The notes beneath the pieces were generated by a model. The model made no database searches. It saw only the letters and a list, made by a program, of their open reading frames with translations, and had not been told where the DNA came from. Below, piece after piece: positions 9,239 to 19,000 of a stretch of 64,000 bases of DNA (position 1 is the first letter of the stretch; every line of letters begins with the position of its first letter). Source of the stretch: Methylopila capsulata (lineage in GTDB: Bacteria > Pseudomonadota > Alphaproteobacteria > Rhizobiales > Methylopilaceae). Location of the stretch: assembly GCF_016907975.1 (NCBI RefSeq), contig NZ_JAFBCY010000002.1, forward strand, positions 868,001-932,000. The letters are read 5' to 3'. Both the position numbers and the translations under genes were made by a program.

Positions 9239-9820
9239 GTGACGCGGTTTCTGGTGGGGTTCGTTCTGGCGCTGCTCGGCGCCGGGTCCGGTCCGGCGTG
9301 GGCGCAGGCCCTGCGCGAGCCGATCTCGGGCTTTTCAATCGTGAAGCCGGATGGGTGGCTAATCGGGACCGAACGCAGGTCTCTGACCCTGGCCGAAGCG
9401 CAGGCGCTGATGAACCGACGGCAGGTCGGAACCGCGGTGATCTTCACCAAGCGCGATCCGGCCTACCCGGTTTTTGCGCCGCGGGTGGTGGTGCGCACGA
9501 TTCCCGGTCGAGGCTCGCCGGCCTTGCTCGACGACTGGCGCGACAACGGCGTGGCGATGTTTATGGACATGCGGAACGCGACCGTCGTGCGTAAGGCTTC
9601 ATCGGCCGCGCTCGGGGGGCGGCCGGCCGTGACCTACCGGATTCATCGCCTCGTGGCCCGCGGCGGCGAAACCCTGCGGATCGTCGAGGACTACTGGACC
9701 GTTCCGGCCGGCAAGGGCTCGCTGGTGGTCACGACCATGAGGCTCGCCAACGACGTCAACGACCCGCGCCCCGCCTTCAAAGCCGTCCTCGGCACAGCGA
9801 GTTGGGGGCCGCGTCCATGA
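9239..9820 (+). CDS. Hypothetical secreted protein, first of a tandem pair
   Basis: A 193-residue protein of unknown function with a signal peptide ([21 protein letters not shown], cleavage near residue 22). The mature part starts [19 protein letters not shown], which parallels the LRDEATGVTFSVPKGWFVA of the next gene. Both resemble small exported proteins with a PsbP/DcrB-like beginning, although I would not assign the family on this alone. The start is GTG. The gene ends with an ATGA overlap into its neighbour, so the two are translationally coupled. No lipobox or transmembrane segment is seen beyond the signal. Confidence 0.7.
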   Translation: MTRFLVGFVLALLGAGSGPAWAQALREPISGFSIVKPDGWLIGTERRSLTLAEAQALMNRRQVGTAVIFTKRDPAYPVFAPRVVVRTIPGRGSPALLDDWRDNGVAMFMDMRNATVVRKASSAALGGRPAVTYRIHRLVARGGETLRIVEDYWTVPAGKGSLVVTTMRLANDVNDPRPAFKAVLGTASWGPRP

Positions 9821-10428
9821 CCAACCTCGGCAGGCTGACATTCTTCTTCGCCATTCTGGCGCTTGTCGTCGCCGCGCGGCCGGCGTCGGCGGAGGTCCTG
9901 CGCGACGAGGCGACCGGCGTGACCTTTTCGGTTCCGAAGGGGTGGTTCGTCGCCCAGGCCGCGGACATGCTCGATCCGCGCGACGTTGAGTTCGGCACGG
10001 CGCAGTTCCAGAGCGCTGTTCGAAACTACCGCGGGCCGAAGCCTCAAGCGGTGCTGAAGTACAAGGAGCCGTATCCGGACCTGAACCCGAGCGTGCAGTT
10101 CCAGACGTTTCCCAAGCCGGCTCCCGACATCAGCGAGACCGACTTTCTCAGTGCTGCGATCGTTGCGCTGCGGATGAACCTCAATCAGGCGGCGATCATC
10201 AAGCCCGTCTCGGTGGTCAAGCTCTCGGGCCGCAAGGCGGCGCACTGCGTTTTCGATTACGTCCTGACCTACGCTGGCCAGACGATCCCCGTCCGGGCGG
10301 AAATCTGGATCGCCGAGGCTTCCGGCCGGATGGTCCTTCTGAAGACGGCCGCGAAGCGGGACGATGCGAAGGCGCTGAAGGAGCTTCGGTCCGTCGCAAG
10401 CCGCATCGCGTTCACGAGCGCGCGCTAG
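9817..10428 (+). CDS. Hypothetical secreted protein, second of a tandem pair
   Basis: A 203-residue exported protein of unknown function. The ATG overlaps the stop of the previous gene (ATGA), which fixes the start. The signal peptide is GRLTFFFAILALVVAARPASA, cleaved near residue 25. The mature protein opens with EVLRDEATGVTFSVPKGW, matching the layout of the upstream protein and indicating duplication and divergence. Later landmarks are KYKEPYPDLNPSVQFQTF and AEIWIAEASGRMVLLKTAAK. A single Cys lies in the AAHCVFDYVL segment. The pair probably forms a two-gene operon divergent from purH and convergent with the ceramide-synthase-like gene. Confidence 0.7.
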   Translation: MTNLGRLTFFFAILALVVAARPASAEVLRDEATGVTFSVPKGWFVAQAADMLDPRDVEFGTAQFQSAVRNYRGPKPQAVLKYKEPYPDLNPSVQFQTFPKPAPDISETDFLSAAIVALRMNLNQAAIIKPVSVVKLSGRKAAHCVFDYVLTYAGQTIPVRAEIWIAEASGRMVLLKTAAKRDDAKALKELRSVASRIAFTSAR

Positions 10429-10468
10429 ACCGAGAACGATCGGTTGTCGCGCCGGGGAACGCGCCGGC

Positions 10469-11620
10469 CTAAAGCTCTTTCCCGTAGAGCCGCCAGGTCT
10501 TGGTGTGCGTGGCGGGGAGGCTGGCGACGAGATTGATGACCGAACGGTTCTCCTCGAGCATCCAGCTCACCTCCATGCGCTCGACCTTGGCCGCCTGCGC
10601 CTTCTCCACGGCGTCGGCGAGCAGCGAGGCGGCGGCCATCGCGCCGACGCGGGTGCCGCGCCAGGCCCGGCGGACGCCGATGACGGGCACGCGCACGCGC
10701 TTGGTGCCGGCCACCTTCAGCCGCCACAGCATGCGCGCCCAGCCGAAGGGGAACAGCTTGCCGCCGAGCCCGTGGATCGCCTCGTTCACGTCCGGCGCCA
10801 TGGCGAGCACGCCGATCGGCTCGTCCTTCCAGGTCACGATCGTCGTCCAGTCGCGCGGCAGCAGCGGCTGCGCCAGCTCGGCGAGGAAGCTCGCTTCGGC
10901 GTCCGAGACCGGCACGGCGCCCCAGTTGCCGGACCAACCGTCGTTGTAAATGGCGTTGAGGGTCGCCACCGCCTCGCGGCCGACGGCGCTGCGGATGACG
11001 AGGTCCTTGGAGCCGGCCCAGCGCGCGCGGGCGCGCTTGACCCGGCCCGGCAGCGGACTGCCTGCGACTGGACCTTCGTAGCCGATGAGATCCTTGATCC
11101 CGACGAACCCAAGCCGCTCCAGCTGCCGCGCGTAGTAGCGCGGGGCGTAGTTGGTGTGGGTGGTCGAGGGCGTGTCGTGGCCCTCCACCAGCAGGCCGCA
11201 CTCATGGTTGATCGAGGCGCTGAACGGTCCGGTCATCCGCGTCAGGCCGCGTTCGCGCAGGAAGGCGGCGGCGGTCGCGAACAGCGCGTCCCAGACCGCG
11301 TCGTCGTCGATCGCCTCGAGGAAGCCGAAGTGGCCGGCGCCGTCCTTGTGGATCGCCAGATGGGCGTGGTCCTTGACCGCGTAGATCCGTCCGACGGGTT
11401 GTCCGTCGCGAAAGGCGGTCCAGGCGCGGCCGTCGTTGTCGCGGGCGAACGGCGTGTTGCCCGGCGTGATGGTGAGGTTGAGCTCGTGCAGCAGCGGCGG
11501 CGAGAACGCCGGGTCGCCGCCCTGCGCCGCCAGTCCCGCCCGCCAGAACGGCGTGACGTCGCGACGCGACTCGACCGGGCGGACCGCGATCGGGGAGCGA
11601 TGGGTCGGGGATGGGGTCAA
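10469..11620 (-). CDS. GNAT-fold N-acyltransferase, bacterial ceramide synthase (BcerS/YghO) family
   Basis: A 383-residue acyl-CoA N-acyltransferase-like protein. The arrangement matches the BcerS/YghO family as I recall it: an N-terminal RPVESRRDVTPFWR, then DPAFSPPLLHELNLTITPGNTPF, PVGRIYAVKDHAH, FGFLEAIDDDAVWDALF, LRERGLTRMTGPFSASINHECGLLVEG and YYARQLERLGFVGIKDLIGYE. In Caulobacter the family member acylates the amino group of a sphingoid base to give ceramide. Such proteins are often misnamed dATP pyrophosphohydrolase. Translation appears to start at a TTG only 5 bases after the alpha-oxoamine synthase stop, with no later ATG that keeps the N-terminal block, so it is coupled to that gene. 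The role in N-acylating the product of the two upstream enzymes is inference from family and operon. Confidence 0.78.
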   Translation of the reverse strand: MTPSPTHRSPIAVRPVESRRDVTPFWRAGLAAQGGDPAFSPPLLHELNLTITPGNTPFARDNDGRAWTAFRDGQPVGRIYAVKDHAHLAIHKDGAGHFGFLEAIDDDAVWDALFATAAAFLRERGLTRMTGPFSASINHECGLLVEGHDTPSTTHTNYAPRYYARQLERLGFVGIKDLIGYEGPVAGSPLPGRVKRARARWAGSKDLVIRSAVGREAVATLNAIYNDGWSGNWGAVPVSDAEASFLAELAQPLLPRDWTTIVTWKDEPIGVLAMAPDVNEAIHGLGGKLFPFGWARMLWRLKVAGTKRVRVPVIGVRRAWRGTRVGAMAAASLLADAVEKAQAAKVERMEVSWMLEENRSVINLVASLPATHTKTWRLYGKEL

Positions 11621-11625
11621 GGGCG

Positions 11626-13020
11626 TCAGGCCGGCCGCGTCGCCTTGGCGAGCGCCGCCGCCATCTTGATGCCGAAGCCGGCCTCGGCGAGCTTGGCGTG
11701 CTCGTCGGCGGTCACGGCGACGGCCTCGTCGATGTGGGCGGGCTCATGCTCGCTGGTGAAGAAGAAGCGCAGCCGGGCCGAACGCTCGGGCACGGCGGGG
11801 TGGATGATCGGCAGCGCGTTCACGCCGCGCTCCAGCAGCCGGTTCGCGAGATGCACGGCGCGCAGGCTGTCGCCCACCATGACCGGCGAGATCGCGAAGC
11901 CGGCGCTGGCGCCGACGTCGAGGCCCGCGGCCTTGGCCTTCTCCACGAAGCGCTGGCCGATCGCGCGCAGCTTCGTCACCCGCTCCGGCTCGCGCTCCAG
12001 CACGTCGAGCGAGGCAATGGCGGCGCCCGCGACCGGCGGCGGCATACCGACGGAGTAGACGAAGCCGGGCGCGGAGAACTTCAGATAGTCGCAGAGCGCG
12101 GCGGAGCCGGCGATGTAGCCGCCGCAGCCCGAGAGCGTCTTGGACAGCGTGCCCATCCAGATGTCGATCTCGTTGGGGTCGACGCCGGCCTCTTCCGCGA
12201 TGCCGCGGCCGGTCTTGCCCAGCACGCCGAGCGAATGGGCCTCGTCCACCATCAGCCAGAAGCCGAACCGCTCCCGCAGCGCGACGAGGCGCTTCAGGTC
12301 CGGAAAATCGCCGTCCATGCTGTAGAGGCCCTCGACGACGACGAGCACCCGCGCGTGGCCATGGGCGTGCGCGATCAGCATTTCCTCGAGCGCGTCGAGA
12401 TCGTTGTGAGGAAACAGCCGCCGGGTCGCGCCGGACAGGGTCGCGCCCACCACGATCGAGTTGTGGGCAAGGCTGTCGTAGAGCACCAGGTCGCCCTGGC
12501 GCATGAGGTGGCCGATCGCCGAGACGTTGGTGGCGTGGCCGCTGACGAAGCACACCGCGGCCTCGACGCCGATGAAGCGCGCGATGCGGCCTTCGAGCTC
12601 CTGGTGGATCGGGCGTTCGCCCGCCACCAGCCGGCTCGCCGACACCGACGTGCCGTAGCGGTCGATCGCGGCCTTGGCGGCGGCGCTGACCTCGGGGTGG
12701 CCGTTCAGGCCGAGGTAGTTGTAGGAGGCGAAGTTCAGGATGGTGCGGCCGTCGATGTGGGTGGTCGCGCCCGCGCGGTCGTCGTGCACGCGGAAGAACG
12801 GCGTGCCGACGCCGATCAGCTCCGCGACCGCCTGCTGGGTGCGGATGTCCTTCAGCTCCGGCAGGTCCTGGAACCGGAGCTGGGCCTTCCGCGCCCGTTT
12901 CGCCCGCGGCGCCGGAGCCTCCGCGGAGCCGTCCTTCTTCGGGGCGGACTGCCTCAGCGCGCTGAGCAGTCCGTCCTTCGCCGAGCGCGACAGCGCGCCC
13001 ACGCCACGCCGCTCGCTCAT
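11626..13020 (-). CDS. PLP-dependent alpha-oxoamine synthase (RkpG / serine palmitoyltransferase-like)
   Basis: A 464-residue fold-type I enzyme that should join an acyl thioester to an amino acid with loss of CO2, giving an alpha-aminoketone. After a basic, low-complexity leader (1-50), it has LNFASYNYLGLNGHP, H186 of LAHNSIV for cofactor stacking, the VDEAHSLG block with D259 and H262, and the Schiff-base lysine K294 in TLSKTLSGCGGY. Relatives are KBL, BioF, HemA, serine palmitoyltransferase and rhizobial RkpG. The ATGA overlap with the polyketide synthase gene means it is translated together with it, so its acyl donor is probably the chain carried on that synthase's ACP. That partnership argues against a BioF or HemA role. 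The amino-acid substrate cannot be read from the sequence. Confidence 0.9.
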   Translation of the reverse strand: MSERRGVGALSRSAKDGLLSALRQSAPKKDGSAEAPAPRAKRARKAQLRFQDLPELKDIRTQQAVAELIGVGTPFFRVHDDRAGATTHIDGRTILNFASYNYLGLNGHPEVSAAAKAAIDRYGTSVSASRLVAGERPIHQELEGRIARFIGVEAAVCFVSGHATNVSAIGHLMRQGDLVLYDSLAHNSIVVGATLSGATRRLFPHNDLDALEEMLIAHAHGHARVLVVVEGLYSMDGDFPDLKRLVALRERFGFWLMVDEAHSLGVLGKTGRGIAEEAGVDPNEIDIWMGTLSKTLSGCGGYIAGSAALCDYLKFSAPGFVYSVGMPPPVAGAAIASLDVLEREPERVTKLRAIGQRFVEKAKAAGLDVGASAGFAISPVMVGDSLRAVHLANRLLERGVNALPIIHPAVPERSARLRFFFTSEHEPAHIDEAVAVTADEHAKLAEAGFGIKMAAALAKATRPA

Positions 13021-16000
13021 CCGGTCACCCGGCCGATCGCCGACCGGCGCTCCTCCACCGCCGCGCCGAAGGCCGCGAGGTCCTCGATCGCGACGTCGTC
13101 GGAGATGTGGCGGTTCACGAGGTCCGCGTTCACCGCCGCGCTTTCGGCGCCGCCGTCCGGCTCGTGGATGCGCGAGACGATCGACTGGGCGATCGTCGTC
13201 AGGGTCGTGGAGTCGCCGATCGCGACGAGCGGCAGTTCGATGTCGAAGCGTCGCTCGACGCTCATGCGCAGCTCAAGGCCCATCAGCGAGTCCATTCCCA
13301 GCTCGGCCAGCGGGCGCTGGGCCGAGATTTCCTTCGCCGGCAGCTTCAGGATGCGGGCCACCTCGCCGGCGAGGATCTCCGACACCACGTCGCGCGCCTC
13401 GCGGGCGTCCTTGCCGCGCACAAGCGCCGCGAGGTCGATCTGCTCCACCGTGTCCTGCGGCCCGAGCTCGGCGCCAGCCAGCACTTCGGCGAAGGTCGGC
13501 GCCGCAAGGAAGGCGAGGTCGCGCCGCGCCGCCGCCCAGTCGATCGGGGCGATGGCGACGACCGCCGTCTCCGGCCGCGGGTCGTTGCGCGCCAGCACGG
13601 TCCCGAGCCCTTCCAGCGCCTCCGCGCCGGAGAGCGTGGCGTGGCCGAGCCGCCGCTGGATCTTCTCCTTCACCTCGCCGGTGCGGGCGAGATAGCCGAC
13701 GTCGCCGAGCGCGCCCCAGGCGATTGCGAGCCCCGGCTTGCCCGCCGCGCGGCGCCGGCGCACGAGCGCCTCCAGCCAGGCGTTGGCCGCGACGTAGTTG
13801 GCCTGGCCCGGGTTGCCGATGACGGTGGTTGCGGAGGAGTAGACCACGAACTGGCCGAGCGGATCGCTCGCCGTCAGCCGGTCGAGCGCCGCGGCGCCGT
13901 CGATCTTTGGCCGCAGCACGGCTTCGAAGCGCGTGGCGTCGAGGTTCGCGAGCAGCGAATCCTCCAGCACCATGGCGACGTGCCAGGCGCCGCCGATGGG
14001 CCCGAGCGTCGCGCGGGTGTCGTCGAGCGCCTTCGCGAGGGCCGTCTCGTCGGCCGCGTCGCAGGCGAACACCTTCACCTCCGCGCCCGCCGCCTTCAGC
14101 CGTGCGACGCCGGCCTTGGCGTGCTCGCCCTTCGCGCCGGACCGGCCGATGAGCGCGAGCTTGGTCGCGCCCTTGGCCACCAGCCACTCCGCGGTGGCGA
14201 GACCGAAGCCGCCGAGGCCGCCGACCAGCACATGCGCGCCTTCGGCCGCCTGGAACGACGCGGTCTCCGGGACGCTCAGCGCCTCGGGCGCCTGCGGCCG
14301 CACCACGATCTTTCCGATGTGCCCGGACTGCTGCATCAGCCGGAACGCGTCGCGCACCTCCGTCGCCCCGAAGGCGCGGTAGGGCAGCGGCGAGAACACG
14401 CCCTTCGCGAACAGCTTCAGCACGTCGCGGAACAGCTTCTGGCCGAGATCCTTGCGGTGGACCAGCAGCTGGTCGGCGTCGATGCCGAAGTAGGCGATAT
14501 TGCGCCGGAACGGACGCAGGCCGACGCGGCTGTTGGCGTAGTAGTCGCGCTTGCCGAGTTCGAGGAAGCGGCCGAAAGGCTTCAGCGTCTGGAGGCTGCG
14601 CTCCATCGCCTCGCCGAACAGCGAGTTCAGCACCACGTCGACGCCCTCGCCGCCGGTGAGGCGCCGGGCCTCGTCGACGAAGTCGAGGTTGCGGCTGGAC
14701 AGCACGTGGCGGGCGCCGAGCGCGCGCAGCAGGTCGCGCTTCTCGTCGGAGCCGGCGGTCGCGATGACCTTGGCCCCGCGCCAGAGCGCGATCTGGAGCG
14801 CGGCGAGACCGACGCCGCCGGCGCCGCCGTGGATCAGCACCCACTCGCCGCGCTTGATGCGGGCAAGTTCGACCAGCGCGTAATAGGCGGTGAGGAAGCA
14901 GACCGGGATGGTCGCGCCTTCCTCGAAGGCCAGCCCCTCGGGCAGCGGGGCGACCGCGATCTCGGGCACGGTGACGTGGCTCGCGAAGGCGCCGGAGGCG
15001 AAGGTGACCACGCGGTCGCCGGCCGCGAAGGCGGTGACGCCCGCGCCGACCGAGGTGACGACGCCCGAGCACTCGATGCCGAGGCCGGGGCCGGCGAAGC
15101 CGTCCTCCAGCGCCTCTTCGGGCAGCAGGCCGAGCGCCCACATCACGTCGCGGAAGTTCAGGCCGACCGCGGCGACGTCGATCGCGACTTCGCCGGCCTG
15201 GGGCGCCATGACGGGCGCGGGGCGCCACGCGACGTCGTCCAGGCCGCCTTCGCGGCCGGTGTCGAGCTGCGCGCGGACGGGCGTCGCGCTCGCAGCCCTG
15301 ACGGGCGCGGGCGGCAGGCCGTGGCGCAGCCGCGGCGCGCGCACGCCGCCCGCCGAGATCTCGATCTCGACGTCGGCGCGGGGAACGGCGATTTCAGCGG
15401 CGACGGCGCGGGAGGACGCGTCCGCCCCGAGCGCCGGATCAACGTCGATCAGCCGGATGTCCTGGCCCCGGAACTCGTTGCGCACGACGCGCAGGAAGCC
15501 GGCGAGCGCCGCCTGGTCGGTGCGGCCGCCGCTGTCCAGCGTCCAGCCGAGCGCCCCGGGCGCGACGATCCACAGCCGCGCTTCGGCTGCGGCCGCGGCG
15601 CGGACGAGGCCGAGCAGGCGGCCGGAGCGCGCGGTCGCGGTCGCGGAATCGTCCGGACCCGCCGCGTCGAACACGGCGACGAGGTCGGGCTTCGGCGCCG
15701 ACTTGGCCACCTTGCCGAGGCCGAGGTCGAGGACGTCGCCCCAGTCGGCGGCGGGCTCGTCCGCGATCCGCGCGACCTTGCGGCCCGCGCCCGCGAGCGC
15801 CTCCGACAGGCCCGCGGCCAAGGCGCCGTCGGCGGTCTCGGCGAACAGGACGACCGGGCCCGCGGCGACGGTCTCTTCCGCCTCCGCGGCGCGGGGCGCG
15901 CGGGTGGCGACGGCGAGCGTGGTGGGCGCGCGGGCGCCGGCGACGGGCGCGAAGGCGTGGTCGGTCAGCCGGGCGTCCGCGAAGTCCGCAGCCCAGTCCT

Positions 16001-19000
16001 CCGGCGCGCGGGCCGCGCCGACCGGGAAGGCGTCGGCGGCCGACCGGTCGAACCACGAGGGGTCGAGGCCGAGCGTGACGTCGAGGAAGGGCGCGGGTTC
16101 GACAGCCGCGAGCAGCAGGCGTCCGCCGTCGGCGAGCGCCGCAGCGACGCGGCGGACCGCGTCGTGGTCATGCAGCGCGGCTCCCCAGCCGACGGCGCCG
16201 ACGACGAGGTCGAAGCGCCCCGGAGCGTCCGCGTCAGAGCCGGGATCGAAGGCGGCCACCGTGACGCCGGGCGCCCCGGCGAAAGCGAAGCGCAGACGCT
16301 CCGCGGCGGTGGCGTCGGGGTCGGTCACGGCGAGGGTCACGCGCGGGTCGCCGCCGAGCGGCAGCAGGCGACGGGTGAGCGCGCCGGCGCCGGCGCCGAG
16401 CTCGAGGATGCGGAGCGGCCGGTCGGCCGGCCAGCCCGCGAGCGTGTCGGCCGCAAGCGCAGCCACAGCCTCGACGCCCGCCGCGACGAGCGGCGCGCCT
16501 CCGGCGAGATGGGCGAGGGTGGAGGCGCCGAAGGGCGCGCCGGCGCCCGGGCCCTGCTTCAGCGTCTTCGGCAGCAAGGAGAGCGCGCGGGTGGCGAGCG
16601 TCACCTCGGCGCTGCGGTCGGGATGGTCGGCCAGCACCGTGCGGGCGATGTCGACCGCCGAGGGCAGGCCGGTGGCGGCGGCGAGCGTCCAGGTCTCGCC
16701 GTCGAGCGTGGCGTGGCCGCGCTCCTCGAGGATCGCGAGCAGACGGTTGGCGAGGCGGACCGAGCCCGCGGCCAGACGCTTGCGGGCGACCAGCGCGGCG
16801 ACGGCGCCGCTGCGGGCGCGGCCGAAGATCGCGACCAGAGCCTCATGGGAAAGTGCGACAGCGAAAGCTTCCAGCAGCAGGTCGTCGTCCGCCCGGTCGT
16901 CCGCGTCGCCAGCGAGGCCGAGCGCCTTGGCGCGGGCGACGATGGCCGCGGCCTCGGGCGCCGGCGGCGTTTCGCCGTTGAGCGGCGCGCCGATCAGCGC
17001 CGGGGCCGGATGGTACGACAGCCGCTCGAGCGGCGTGCGCCGCGCGAGCGTGACCGCCCGGAAGCGGGCGTCGGTCAGGGTCGCGACGATCTCGCCGTCG
17101 ACGCCGAACACGGTGAAGGTCGCGTCGATCGAACGCGGGCTGAAGCGACGGATGCGGATCTCCGCGCCGCCGATCGCGGCGCCGGGCTTCATCAGCCGCA
17201 GCGCGCCGAAGCGCATCGGCAGGTAGGTCACGTCCGGCCGGTCGCCATGCTCGCCGAACAGCGTCAGCAGGCCATGGAAGCAGGCGTCGAAGTCGGCCGG
17301 GTGCAGGCCGTAGCGGTCGTCCCGCGCGCCGGCGCGGTCGGCCTCAGGCTTCAGCGTGACGCGGATCGCGTGCGGCGCGGGCCGGTCGACCCGCTCGACG
17401 GCGCGGAAGGCCGGGCCGAAGCCGAGACCGTGGATCTCGGAGCGGGCGTAGATCTCGGCCGAGGTGAAGCTCGGGCCGTCGCCGGAGACGGGCTCCGGCG
17501 TCGGGATCACCTTGGTCGGCGTCGGCGCGACGCGCCCGCTGGCGTGCAGGATCCAGTCGTCGGAGCGCAGGCGCGGGCGGCTGAGGATCTCGACGGTGCG
17601 GCTCTCCGGCGAAATGCGGGTGCGCACCTCCGTCAACGACTCGGAATCGAGCGTCAGCGCATGCGGGATCTCGAAGTCCGAGAGCTCGACCGTCGGCGTC
17701 TTCAGCCAGGCGCGGCCGGCGGCGAGCGCCATCTCGGCAAGCGCCGCGGCCGGCACCACCACGCGGCCGCCGACCTTATGGTCGGCGAGCAGCGGCGCGA
17801 CGAGCGGGTCGAGGTGGGTGGTCCACTGGTCGCTGTCGACCTTGAGCCGCGTGCCGATCAGCGGATGCTGGTCGTAGCCGTGGTAGATGCCCTGCCCTTC
17901 GCCGGTGACGGAAACCGCGAAGCGCGCGTTCTGCCAGGGGTAGGTCGGCAGCTTCGCGGCGGGGCCGCCGAGCCGTCCGAAGGCGAGGTCGCGGTCGACG
18001 CGGCCGCCCTTGGCGATCACGCGCGACAGCGTGCGGCGCACCGGGTCGTGGTCGCCGGGGCCATGGTCGTCGCACGACAGCGCGCCGCCCTGGACCTCTT
18101 CGGCCGCGAGCACGTCGGAAATGTAGGTCTGCAGCACCGGCCGGGGGCCGATCTCGACGAAAATCCGGGCGCCGAGCTCGGCGGCGGCCGTGACGGCGGC
18201 GGAAAACAGCACTGGCTGGCGGACGTTGTCCCACCAGTAGTCGGCGCCGAGGGCCGAACCCTCGACCAGCGCGCCGGTCACGCTCGACACGAAGGCGCGC
18301 CGCGTCGCGCGCGGCTTCAAGCCCTTGAGGTCGGCGAGCAGCGGGGCGCGCACGCCCTCGATCAGGCCGGTGTGGAAGGGATAGTCGATGTCGAGCACGC
18401 GCACTGCGATGCGCTTGCCCTTGGCGAAACGCTGCAGGTCGCGGATCTCGGCCTCGGGGCCGGAGACGGTGATCGAGCGGAAGCTGTTGACGGCGGCGAT
18501 CTCGACGCCCTCGAAGCCGCCCTCGTCGAGCAGCGCCTGCACCTCGTCGGCCGGCGACAGCACGGCCGCCATCGCGCCGGCCTTCCAGGCGATCTCCTGG
18601 TGCAGGCTGCGCGAATGCACGACCTCCGCCGCCTGCTCCAGCGTCAGCGCGCCGGACGCGTAGGCCGCGGCGACCTCGCCCACGGAATGACCGAGCACGA
18701 CGTCCGGCGTCACGCCGACGGCGCCCAGCGCCGCAGTGGTGGCGACCTGGACCGCGAACAGCAGCGGCTGGGCGAACTCGGCCCGGCGCAGCTTGTCCGC
18801 GAGATCCTCGGCGAACAGCGCCTCGCGCAGCGACCAGCCGGCGACCTTGCCGAACGCCGCGTCGACCTCGTCGAGGCTGGTGCGGAACGCGCGGTCCTGG
18901 GCGTGGAGCTTGCGCCCCATGCCGGCCCACTGCGAGCCGTTGCCCGAGAAGGCGAAGGCGACAGGCGCCTCGCGGCCGACCGCCTGGTCCGCCGCGGCGC

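Noticed and set aside
11626-13020. 8-amino-7-oxononanoate synthase (BioF) or 5-aminolevulinate synthase (HemA)
   Set aside because: Same fold and motifs, but the basic leader, the ATGA coupling to a polyketide synthase and the neighbouring ceramide-synthase-like gene point to an acyl-chain off-loading role; no biotin or haem genes are nearby.
11611-13695. A 694-codon plus-strand open frame across the alpha-oxoamine synthase and ACP region
   Set aside because: It is antisense to well-supported genes and lacks any domain.
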